In this document: positions 26,417 through 33,479 of the stretch, piece by piece
How positions within the stretch are numbered: the stretch's first letter is position 1
Layout: each line of letters begins with the position of its first letter
Assembly: GCF_000514815.1 (NCBI RefSeq)
Contig: NZ_AZWQ01000027.1
Coordinates: forward strand, 1 to 53,793
Length of the DNA: 53,793 nt
Direction: 5' to 3'
Source: Salinispora fenicalii
GTDB lineage: Bacteria > Actinomycetota > Actinomycetes > Mycobacteriales > Micromonosporaceae
Position numbers and translations under genes: made by a program
The notes under the pieces: generated by a model
What the model was told of the DNA's origin: nothing
Database searches by the model: none
Seen by the model: only the letters and a program-made list of their open reading frames with translations

Positions 26417-27183
26417 TGGCCCCGGGGGCGCAGCCGCGGAGGTCCGACGAGCGGGGCGGGTTGGTGTGGGGTGCCATCGCCTTGGCGGTCATCGTCGTCA
26501 TTCCGGTCGTCGTCGCCCTGACCGACAGTGAGAGCACCGTCGTGTCGCCGTCCGCCACCATCGAGCGGAACGACACCGTGGCCCTCCTGCATGACGCCGC
26601 CGAGCAACAGGGCATCTGCTACGGCTGGAAGCTCCAGCAGGGGGACGTGGTCAGCGTCGGCTCGAATCTCGGTGCCGGCATCTCGGTGGTCGACCACCCG
26701 CGGTGCCCCCGCTGGCTACGGGTCGCCGCGACCGTTGTCTACACCCCGGAGAGCAGCGAGGCCGAGGACTACGCCACGGTGGCGGTCGAGGGGTCGTCCG
26801 AATTCTTCCCCGAGCTACCCGGATTGGTGGCTGGGTTGTCCCGTTTCGGCCTCGATGAAGCGACCTTCGTTGAGGAGCCCGGATGGGCGGCGATGCGGGC
26901 CGCGGTGAGTCTTCCACTACTCGTTGTCGAGAGCGGGGTGGCCAGTCCGGAGCCGACGATCCCGAGCGAGCCCGCCGAGGCGCCGAGCCCGCTGCCGGCA
27001 GCCGGCAGCGATCTATGGCGGGACCGCTCAGGCTGGCTGATCGGGGCCACCGGGATGTTTCTGATCGCCGTGCTGCTGGTCGTGGTCGGCCTGGTTCAGT
27101 GGCGTCGGAGGCGCGGCGAGGCGGCGGTTGCCAACGGGCGCGGTGCGGGCGCGGCCTCGGTGCGGACGGTGGAGCGGGCGTGA
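26416..27183 (+). CDS. Uncharacterised two-helix membrane protein
   Basis: The product is 255 aa. ATG 26416 overlaps the DUF350 stop (TGATG). One helix near the N-terminus (LVWGAIALAVIVVIPVVVAL) and one near the C-terminus (LIGATGMFLIAVLLVVVGLV) frame a ~150-residue outside domain with two Cys (QGICYGW and HPRCPRW) and a Pro/Glu-rich stalk. The C-terminus is cytoplasmic and basic (QWRRRRG). I do not recognise the family. It is followed by the aminopropyltransferase with a GTGA overlap and is part of the same operon. Confidence 0.82.
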   Translation: MAPGAQPRRSDERGGLVWGAIALAVIVVIPVVVALTDSESTVVSPSATIERNDTVALLHDAAEQQGICYGWKLQQGDVVSVGSNLGAGISVVDHPRCPRWLRVAATVVYTPESSEAEDYATVAVEGSSEFFPELPGLVAGLSRFGLDEATFVEEPGWAAMRAAVSLPLLVVESGVASPEPTIPSEPAEAPSPLPAAGSDLWRDRSGWLIGATGMFLIAVLLVVVGLVQWRRRRGEAAVANGRGAGAASVRTVERA

Positions 27184-28745
27184 CGGTGGACGTGGACGCG
27201 CCGGTCCGGTGGCGACCGGCTCGCGCTGCCGTGCTGGCCGCGGTGTTCGTCTGCGCGGCCTGCGGCCTGGTCTACGAACTGGCCCTGGTCGCGCTCGGCA
27301 GCTACCTGATCGGCGACACGGTCGGGCAGGCGTCAATCGTGCTCGGGGTCATGGTCTTCGCGATGGGCGTGGGAGCCCTCGCCGCGAAGCCGCTGCAGTC
27401 GCGGGCCGCCGCCGCTTTCGCCGCGATCGAGCTGGCCCTGGCGCTGCTCGGTGGCCTGTCAGTACTCGGCCTCTACGCGGCGTTCGCCTGGCTGAACCTG
27501 TATCTGCCGGCCCTGGTCGGCACCGCCTTCGTGCTCGGACTGTTGATCGGCGCGGAGATCCCGCTGCTGATGGTGCTGCTGCAACGGATTCGCCGGCAGG
27601 CGGCCGGCAGCGCGGTTGCCGACCTGTTCGCCGCCGACTACGTCGGCGCCCTCCTCGGCGGCCTGGCCTTCCCGTTCCTGCTGCTGCCGCTCTTCGGCCA
27701 GCTCAAGGGCGCGCTTGTGGTCGGCGGGGTGAACGCGGTCGCCGGCCTGGCGTTGGTCTTCACCGTCTTTCGGCGAGAACTCAGCGGCCGGGCGCGGATG
27801 GCATTAACCGCCGGCTCCGTGCTGGTCGCTGTCTGTCTCGGGTACGCGTGGCTGACCGCCCATGATTTTGAGGTGACCGCCCGTCAACAGCTCTATCGCG
27901 ATCCGGTGGTGCACGCGGAGCGAAGCCGCTACCAAGAAATCGTCCTCACCCGGTCGGTGGCCGAGCCCGGCGGTGGGACCGACTTGCGCCTCTTCCTCAA
28001 TGGGGATCTCCAGTTCAGTTCGGTCGACGAGTACCGGTACCACGAGACGCTGGTGCATCCGGCGCTCGCTGGTTCGCGCGGTGAGGTGCTTGTGCTCGGC
28101 GCCGGTGACGGACTCGCGGTTCGGGAGCTGTTGCGCTACCCGGACGTCCGCCGGATCACCGTGGTCGACCTGGATTCGGCGGTGGTGGCGTTGGCCCGCA
28201 CAGAGCCGCGATTGCGGCAGCTCAACGGCGGTTCGCTCGATGACCCTCGGGTGCGGGTTCTGTATGCCGACGCGTTCGGGTGGCTGCGCTCCACTGCCGA
28301 GCAATTTGACGTGATAATCGCCGATTTACCCGACCCAGACGAGACGGCTACCGCGAAGCTCTATTCGGTGGAGTTCTACACGCTGGTCCGCAACGCGTTG
28401 GCCACCGAGGGTCGGCTGGTCGTGCAGGCCGGCTCCCCGTACTTTGCACCCCGGTCGTATTGGTCCATTGAGGCGTCACTACGGGAGGCCGGATTCGCCA
28501 CCACGCCATACCATGTGGACGTTCCCTCATTCGGTGACTGGGGTTTTCTGCTCGCCGCACCCGAGGAGACCCCGCCAATGCTGGCCGTACCGAGCGACGC
28601 GCCAACCCTGCGCTTTCTGAACCCGGCCACGCTGGCCGCCGCCGAGGTTTTCCCGCCGGACCGGCGTCGAGTCAACATGCCGGCATCAACGCTACTGCAA
28701 CCCCGAGTGCTCGAGTACGCGCGTGCCGAATGGCGCGGGTACTGA
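27180..28745 (+). CDS. Membrane-fused polyamine aminopropyltransferase (spermidine synthase-like)
   Basis: The product is 521 aa from GTG 27180, overlapping the previous stop by 4 bp. Residues ~15-230 contain about seven membrane helices (AAVFVCAACGLVYELALVALG, VLGVMVFAMGVGALAAKPL). The C-terminal ~280 residues are a spermidine-synthase-type fold: ERSRYQEIVLTRS, LFLNGDLQFSSVDEYRYHETLVHP, the AdoMet-like motif VLGAGDGLAVRELL, VDLDSAVVALAR, ADAFGWLR, and IIADLPDPDE with the catalytic-region Asp. Known members transfer aminopropyl groups from decarboxylated AdoMet; the acceptor of membrane-fused forms is unknown. The DUF350/DUF4178 context points to a membrane-associated polyamine-like modification. 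Confidence 0.92.
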   Translation: MTVDVDAPVRWRPARAAVLAAVFVCAACGLVYELALVALGSYLIGDTVGQASIVLGVMVFAMGVGALAAKPLQSRAAAAFAAIELALALLGGLSVLGLYAAFAWLNLYLPALVGTAFVLGLLIGAEIPLLMVLLQRIRRQAAGSAVADLFAADYVGALLGGLAFPFLLLPLFGQLKGALVVGGVNAVAGLALVFTVFRRELSGRARMALTAGSVLVAVCLGYAWLTAHDFEVTARQQLYRDPVVHAERSRYQEIVLTRSVAEPGGGTDLRLFLNGDLQFSSVDEYRYHETLVHPALAGSRGEVLVLGAGDGLAVRELLRYPDVRRITVVDLDSAVVALARTEPRLRQLNGGSLDDPRVRVLYADAFGWLRSTAEQFDVIIADLPDPDETATAKLYSVEFYTLVRNALATEGRLVVQAGSPYFAPRSYWSIEASLREAGFATTPYHVDVPSFGDWGFLLAAPEETPPMLAVPSDAPTLRFLNPATLAAAEVFPPDRRRVNMPASTLLQPRVLEYARAEWRGY

Positions 28746-28811
28746 GATCCTCGTACCGTCGGTGTTGGCCCGAGGCCGTACGGTGTGGGCGCGAATGAGG
28801 GAAGGAGACTC

Positions 28812-29639
28812 GTGGTAAATCCGCAACAGCCCGTACGGGTGCGTCCGGGCATCGTCACCATTTCCAGCTACCTGCTTATTTTCTATGGCGCCCTGACACT
28901 GATTGACACAGTCGTCATGCTCACCGTCCTGGGCGAGTTCCAGGAGATCATCCGGGACGCCTACGCCGGTACCGAAGCCGAGGGTACCGAGGGCTTCGCG
29001 GTGTTCGTGATCGCCGCGGCAAGCGCGCTCAGCTTGCTCTTCGCGGTCGGACTAGTTGTTCTCGCCCTGCTCAACAACCGGGGGATGAACCCGGCCCGGA
29101 TCGTCACCTGGGTCGTCGGCGGTATCGCGCTCTGCTGCATGGGGATTGGACTGGCGGGTAGCGCCGTGGAGAGCGAGGTCTCCGGCGACGTGGTCAGCCA
29201 GGAGGAAGTCAACCTTCGGCTGGAGGAAGCCCTACCAGCCTGGCACCAACCGGTGTTGGCCTCGACGCTCGGCGCTATCGCCCTGTTGGTGGGCTTGATC
29301 CTGCTTGCGCTGCCGAAGTCGAATGAGTTCTTCCGTAAGCCGCAGCAGCAGTGGGAGCCCCCGGTCCCGGGCGCCGTCTACCCCATGCCCCCGGGTGGTC
29401 CGGGGTATCCGCAGGCCCCGGGGTATCCGCAGGCTCCGGGTGGTCCGGGGTATCCGCAGGCCCCGGGGGGTCCGGCGTATCCCCCGGCCCCGGGCCAGTC
29501 TGGCTATCCGCAGGCCGATCCGGGTGCAGGCTCCTCGGGCCAGTCGGGCTCCTCGGGGGGCGACTGGAGTTCGGGCTCCTCGGGGAACCCGGGATCGTCA
29601 GACTCCAGTGGCGGCGGGCAGTCCGGCGGGCACGGCTAG
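28812..29639 (+). CDS. Four-helix membrane protein with Pro-Gly-Tyr-rich tail
   Basis: The product is 275 aa from GTG 28812, preceded by AAGGAGACTC. Four membrane helices occupy the first ~185 residues (IVTISSYLLIFYGALTLIDT, FAVFVIAAASALSLLFAVGL, IVTWVVGGIALCCMGIGLA, LASTLGAIALLVGLILLAL). Residues ~195-250 are repeats of PGYPQAP and PGGPGYPQ, followed by a Gly/Ser-rich end. The tail is cytoplasmic by topology. Such proline-repeat tails often bind other proteins or form condensates. No family name is safe. It shares features with the next gene, which may be a paralogue. Confidence 0.85.
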   Translation: MVNPQQPVRVRPGIVTISSYLLIFYGALTLIDTVVMLTVLGEFQEIIRDAYAGTEAEGTEGFAVFVIAAASALSLLFAVGLVVLALLNNRGMNPARIVTWVVGGIALCCMGIGLAGSAVESEVSGDVVSQEEVNLRLEEALPAWHQPVLASTLGAIALLVGLILLALPKSNEFFRKPQQQWEPPVPGAVYPMPPGGPGYPQAPGYPQAPGGPGYPQAPGGPAYPPAPGQSGYPQADPGAGSSGQSGSSGGDWSSGSSGNPGSSDSSGGGQSGGHG

Positions 29640-29674
29640 CCGCTAGTGCCCGGCGACCTCCCCGCCGGAGAACG

Positions 29675-29738
29675 CGACACGACTGGTCCCTCCGGATAGC
29701 GTGCAACCCGACGCCTACCGGAGGGACCAGTCGTGTCG
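29675..29738 (+). promoter_or_regulatory. Perfect 21-bp inverted repeat covering RBS and start codon
   Basis: The arms 29675-29695 and 29718-29738 are perfect complements with a 22-nt loop. The right arm contains the ribosome binding site GGAGGG (29720-29725) and the GTG start at 29733. In mRNA the hairpin would bury both. This differs from a plain terminator, since the coding sequence begins inside the stem. Confidence 0.9.
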
Positions 29739-30335
29739 TACCCCGAACCGGCCCGCCGCCCCGCTGCGGTGACCGCGGCTGTCGTGCTGCTGGCGTTGAT
29801 GGCGGTGGTCGCCATCGCATACGCTGTTGCCGGCCTGTTCGTTCTGTTCAGTACGGTCAACGCCTTCCGGTCGGCGGCGGGAAGCGCGGCCTCGTCGGAT
29901 GAGGTCGAGGCGATAGTCCTGCTGGTCAGTGTCTGGACAGTGGCCGGCGCGGTAGTCAGTCTGCTCGCCGGGGTGCTGTTGGCTGCGCTCGCTGGGACGG
30001 TGCGCACTGGCCGTTCCGGTGCGCGGGTAGTGACCTGGGTGGTCGCCGGGCTGGGAGTGCTCGCCGGCTGCTGCGGGCTCACCGTCCTGGGCGGGATGCG
30101 GGCTTTCCCCATGCAGCCGGGTGCCGACGACCGCTCCACTATCGAGCTTCTCGCCCAGCTGCCCGAGGCGTACCCGGACTGGTGGATCTCGCTCGGCGCA
30201 GGTCTTTCGGTTGGGCAGGTGCTCGGTTACCTTGTGGTAGCAACGTTGCTGGCCTTGCCGCCAGCAGCCACCTGGTTCCGCCGGCCCGTTCCCTCCCCGC
30301 ACGGGCCGTATGTGCCCCCGTACCCTCCGAGGTGA
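29733..30335 (+). CDS. Multi-helix membrane protein, hairpin-controlled start
   Basis: The product is 200 aa from GTG 29733; the ribosome binding site GGAGGG is 7 bp upstream, both within the hairpin's right arm. Four membrane helices are visible (AAVVLLALMAVVAIAYAVAG, AIVLLVSVWTVAGAVVSLLA, VVTWVVAGLGVLAGCCGLTV, VLGYLVVATLLALPPAATWF) and the C-terminus is Pro/Tyr-rich (HGPYVPPYPPR). The pattern of ...ARVVTWVV... in helix 3 matches the upstream gene's ARIVTWVV, suggesting the two are distant paralogues. Function unknown. Confidence 0.85.
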   Translation: MSYPEPARRPAAVTAAVVLLALMAVVAIAYAVAGLFVLFSTVNAFRSAAGSAASSDEVEAIVLLVSVWTVAGAVVSLLAGVLLAALAGTVRTGRSGARVVTWVVAGLGVLAGCCGLTVLGGMRAFPMQPGADDRSTIELLAQLPEAYPDWWISLGAGLSVGQVLGYLVVATLLALPPAATWFRRPVPSPHGPYVPPYPPR

Positions 30336-30342
30336 GCCGCAC

Positions 30343-31152
30343 GTGTCGAGTGACCAGCCGACCACCGAGCGGCGTGCCTTGATCACCGGTGCGACGGCCG
30401 GCATCGGCGCGGAGTTCGCGCGCCAACTGGCCGCGGAAGGTTGGCACCTGGTGCTGGTTGCCAGAGACGCGGCCCGACTGGGGGAGGTCGCCGCCGAGCT
30501 GACCTCCCAGCATGGCCGAGAGGTCGAGACAATCTCCGCCGATCTGTCCACCGACGATGGCTGCGCGGAGGTGGAGCGCCGGCTCACCACGGGTTCTCCG
30601 GTCGAGTTGCTGGTGAACAATGCCGGGATCAGCCTCAACACGCCGTTCCTGCGGTCGTCGCCGGAGGACGAGGCGCGTCTGCTCCGGCTCAACGTGCACG
30701 CAGTGATGCGGCTCACTCTCGCCGCCGTCCAGCCGATGGCCGAGCGGCGCAGTGGGGCAGTGATAAATGTCTCTTCGGTCTCGGGGTTCGGGCCGGTCAT
30801 GCCCGGTTCGACGTACCCGGCGAGCAAGGCGTGGGTGACCAGCTTCACCGAGTCGGTCGGTCTGTCGGTACGGGAGTTCGGTGTCCAGGTGATGGCTCTC
30901 TGCCCGGGCTACACCCGGACCGAGTTCCACGATCGAGCCGGTATCGACCGATCGAAGACGCCGGCGTGGATGTGGCTGCGGGCGGAGGATGTCGTCGCTG
31001 AATCTCTGCGTGACCTGCGAAAAGGCAAGTTGGTCAGTGTCCCGGTGTGGAAGTACAAGCTGCTCGTGGCGGCGATACGGCACGCGCCCCGGCGGCTGGT
31101 GGAGGCCTTCTCGCAGGACGCCCGGGGGCAGGTTAGCCGCGGGGAACAGTGA
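30343..31152 (+). CDS. Short-chain dehydrogenase/reductase
   Basis: The product is 269 aa from GTG 30343, which follows CGAGGTGAGC. The NAD(P) motif TGATAGIG is at residues 15-22, NNAGIS follows, and the catalytic Ser/Tyr/Lys lie in NVSSVSG and YPASK. The C-terminal region (LRDLRKGKLVSVPVWKYKLL) suits the classical DltE/YdfG-type SDRs that act on diverse carbonyls. It begins 7 bp after the membrane-protein stop, so co-transcription is likely. The substrate cannot be told. Confidence 0.93.
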   Translation: MSSDQPTTERRALITGATAGIGAEFARQLAAEGWHLVLVARDAARLGEVAAELTSQHGREVETISADLSTDDGCAEVERRLTTGSPVELLVNNAGISLNTPFLRSSPEDEARLLRLNVHAVMRLTLAAVQPMAERRSGAVINVSSVSGFGPVMPGSTYPASKAWVTSFTESVGLSVREFGVQVMALCPGYTRTEFHDRAGIDRSKTPAWMWLRAEDVVAESLRDLRKGKLVSVPVWKYKLLVAAIRHAPRRLVEAFSQDARGQVSRGEQ

Positions 31153-31160
31153 TGGGCCCG

Positions 31161-31189
31161 AACGGCCGTCGGCGGTGCCGACGACCGTT
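31161..31189 (+). terminator. Hairpin after the SDR gene
   Basis: The arms AACGG(C)CGTCGGC (31161-31173) and GCCGACG(A)CCGTT (31177-31189) pair with one internal mismatch and a 3-nt loop. It is 8 bp after the stop codon. Confidence 0.75.
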
Positions 31190-31296
31190 CCGGTTGCGGA
31201 GCGTGGCGATATATCGCCCGCTGTCACATCGCCCGCAGGGTTGACCTAGGCCGCCCCGACACACAGCTCCCAGCATCGAGCAGTACCCTCTTCGCC

Positions 31297-31836
31297 ATGG
31301 GGGACCACGACGACCTGCGTAAATTCATCACCGACCTGGCAGTGGTCCATGGTCGAGTGGTGCTCTCCTCAGGGCGTGCGGCGGACTGGTATGTGGATTT
31401 GCGACGCGTAACGCTGCATCACGAGGCCGCACCGTTGGTGGGCCGGGTGCTGCGGGAGTTGACCGCCGACTGGGCGTACGACGCGGTGGGTGGGCTCACC
31501 CTCGGCGCCGACCCGGTCGCGCTGTCGATGCTGCACGCCACCGCCGGTACCGACCGTCCGCTGGATGCCTTCGTAGTCCGTAAGGCCGGCAAGGCGCACG
31601 GGCTACAACGCCGGATCGAGGGGCCCGACGTGGCTGGGCGCCGGGTGCTTGCGGTGGAAGACACCTCCACCACGGGTCAGAGCGTGTTGACTGCTGTCGA
31701 GGCCCTACGTGAGGCCGGGGCCGAGGTGGTGGGGGTAGCGGTTATTGTTGATCGAGGTGCCGGCGCCGCGGTGCGAGCCGCCGGACTGCCGTACCGGGCG
31801 GCCTATACGTTGGCTGACCTCGGCCTTGTGGCGTAA
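31297..31836 (+). CDS. pyrE: Orotate phosphoribosyltransferase
   Basis: The product is 179 aa, typical of actinobacterial PyrE. ATG 31297 begins MGDHDDLRKFITD. Conserved blocks are LSSGRAADWYVDLR, GLTLGADPVALSML, FVVRKAGKAHGLQRRIEGP (the flexible-loop Lys/Arg residues) and the PRPP-binding motif RVLAVEDTSTTGQSV. It converts orotate and PRPP to OMP in pyrimidine synthesis. It is isolated from other pyrimidine genes and seems to be transcribed alone. Confidence 0.96.
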   Translation: MGDHDDLRKFITDLAVVHGRVVLSSGRAADWYVDLRRVTLHHEAAPLVGRVLRELTADWAYDAVGGLTLGADPVALSMLHATAGTDRPLDAFVVRKAGKAHGLQRRIEGPDVAGRRVLAVEDTSTTGQSVLTAVEALREAGAEVVGVAVIVDRGAGAAVRAAGLPYRAAYTLADLGLVA

Positions 31837-31902
31837 AAGTCTGCCGATTTGGATTCGCCGATATGCAGGCGAGTCAATGCTGCTGGTGGAAGGATGGAAT
31901 AC

Positions 31903-32271
31903 GTGGGAACTGCGTTGGCGGAAATGACAATGCCTCAGATCTCGCCGCTTGCCGGCGAGCCAATCGAACGAGCAGACGCGGAGCGGCTGGCCGGGGTCCT
32001 CAAGGCCCTTGCCGACCCCGCTCGACTGCGGCTGCTAAGCCTGATCCAGTCGGCCCCGGAGGGCGAAGCGTGCGTGTGTGATCTCACCGCGCCTCTCGGC
32101 CTCTCCCAGCCGACGGTCAGCCATCACCTGCGCATCCTCACCGAGGCTGGCCTGCTGGAGCGGGAGAAGCGCGGCGTCTGGGCGTACTACCGGCTGGTGC
32201 CGACCGCGATCGCGACGATCGCCGACCTCCTGACGCCGCCGCGTAAGCGTGCCGGCAAGAAGGCGCGCTGA
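31903..32271 (+). CDS. ArsR/SmtB-family metalloregulator
   Basis: The product is 122 aa. GTG 31903 has AAGGATGG upstream; ATGs at 31894 and 31927 are alternatives. The winged helix is clear: LAGVLKALADPARLRLLSLI, then CVCDLTAPLGLSQPTVSHHLRILTEAGLLEREKRGVWAYYRL. The CVCDL motif at the start of the recognition helix is the alpha3 metal/arsenite site of ArsR-type sensors. Such repressors leave DNA when metal binds. No efflux or arsenate gene is nearby, so its target lies elsewhere or it controls itself. Confidence 0.92.
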   Translation: MGTALAEMTMPQISPLAGEPIERADAERLAGVLKALADPARLRLLSLIQSAPEGEACVCDLTAPLGLSQPTVSHHLRILTEAGLLEREKRGVWAYYRLVPTAIATIADLLTPPRKRAGKKAR

Positions 32272-32281
32272 CCGTACCGCT

Positions 32282-32315
32282 CGTCCGACGCCCTCCGAGC
32301 GGGTGGCGTCGGACG
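32282..32315 (+). terminator. Hairpin after the ArsR gene
   Basis: CGTCCGACGCC (32282-32292) pairs perfectly with GGCGTCGGACG (32305-32315). It is 10 bp after the stop codon. Confidence 0.85.
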
Positions 32316-32407
32316 GTCGGTTTCGCGGATTGCGGCCGGCTGGCTGACAGCTCGCCGGTCGGAGCGCGACTCGGGGTGCGCCGAGGGGTGGCGCCGCGGC
32401 CGACACA

Positions 32408-32431
32408 GCGCCCCGTCGCGCGACGGGGCGC
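32408..32431 (-). terminator. 24-bp perfect palindrome downstream of dedA
   Basis: GCGCCCCGTCGC followed directly by GCGACGGGGCGC is a perfect palindrome. It lies ~80 bp beyond the dedA stop codon and may end that transcript. The rest of the ~240-bp gap between ArsR and dedA shows no gene. Confidence 0.6.
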
Positions 32432-32509
32432 ACCCTCAGACGTGCCGCTTCGAGCGCGGGCACCGCAGGGTACCGGGGCACGGCCACTCGGTGCCGCGCC
32501 CTGGCCAGG

Positions 32510-33223
32510 TCAGTGCTTGCCGTAGTGCTCCCGGGTTTCCCGGATCGCCTCCTCGGCAGCGGCCCGCTCCGCCGCGGTGGTGCCGCGCCTCGCCGCCCAA
32601 CGGGCTCGCAGCAACTCGACCACGATGGGGACCACCGAGAGACCCACGATCGCGATCAGGATCAGTTCGATGTTCGCCTTCACGAACGGGATCTGGCCGA
32701 GGAAGTAGCCGAGCACCGTCACGCCGGTGCCCCAGAGGATCGCGCCGATCACGTTGTAGATGACGAACGTGCGGTAGTTCATCCGGCTGACCCCGGCCAC
32801 GATCGGGGTGAACGTCCGGACGATCGGCACGAAGCGGGCCAGGACTACTGAACGGGCCCCGTACTTCTCGAAGAATTCGTGCGACTTCAGCAGGTTCTCC
32901 TGCTTGAACAGCTTCGAGTTGGGCCGCCGGAACAGCGCCGGCCCGACCTTGCGCCCGAAGGCGTACCCCACCTGGTCACCGGCGATGGCCGACAGCGTGA
33001 TGAGCAGGCAGACCAGCCAGAGCGGCCAGGTGATGTACTTCCCGTCGGCGGTGAGTAGGCCGGCGGTGAAGAGCAGCGAGTCACCGGGCAGGAAGAAGCC
33101 GATCAGTAGCCCCGACTCGGCAAAGACGATCACCAGGATGCCGAGCAGGCCGAAGGTCGAGATCAGGACCTCGGGATCGAGCCAGTCCGGCCCGAGAGCC
33201 AGGGTAGTGGTGGGCGTCGGCAC
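32510..33223 (-). CDS. DedA-family membrane protein
   Basis: The product is 237 aa. GTG 33223 follows CGGAGGTCACCGC. Family motifs are FAESGLLIGFFLPGDSLLFTAG, GDQVGYAFGRKVG, and the conserved ARFVPIVRTFTPIVAGVSRM with the key Arg residues. Five or more helices are visible. DedA proteins are thought to be flippases for lipid carriers such as undecaprenyl phosphate or phospholipids and affect membrane potential and antibiotic tolerance. The C-terminal ~30 residues are cytoplasmic and charged (RGTTAAERAAAEEAIRETRE). A second DedA gene lies at 47186. Confidence 0.94.
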   Translation of the reverse strand: MPTPTTTLALGPDWLDPEVLISTFGLLGILVIVFAESGLLIGFFLPGDSLLFTAGLLTADGKYITWPLWLVCLLITLSAIAGDQVGYAFGRKVGPALFRRPNSKLFKQENLLKSHEFFEKYGARSVVLARFVPIVRTFTPIVAGVSRMNYRTFVIYNVIGAILWGTGVTVLGYFLGQIPFVKANIELILIAIVGLSVVPIVVELLRARWAARRGTTAAERAAAEEAIRETREHYGKH

Positions 33224-33479
33224 GCGGTGACCTCCGTGGGGCTGCCGGGCGGTGGATGTCGCCAGCGGCGACGGGAATGTCCGTAGTCTAGGTGGCAGCC
33301 CGGTCTGTCCGATGCCTGACGTCAGAGCTGCACCCACGCCGCCGGTTGGGGCTACCTTCGCCGGAGAAGCAGCCGCCGCGCGCCACCGGCACGGACTAAG
33401 CCGCCCAGAAATGCGCTCTCATGCACGCTGCCCCGCCAACCGGGCAGGTTGACGGGGCAGCGCGGTGCTGCTGGGTAGA

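Noticed and set aside
32035..32487. Minus-strand frame across the ArsR gene end
   Set aside because: It covers two hairpins and the ArsR coding region and has shadow composition.
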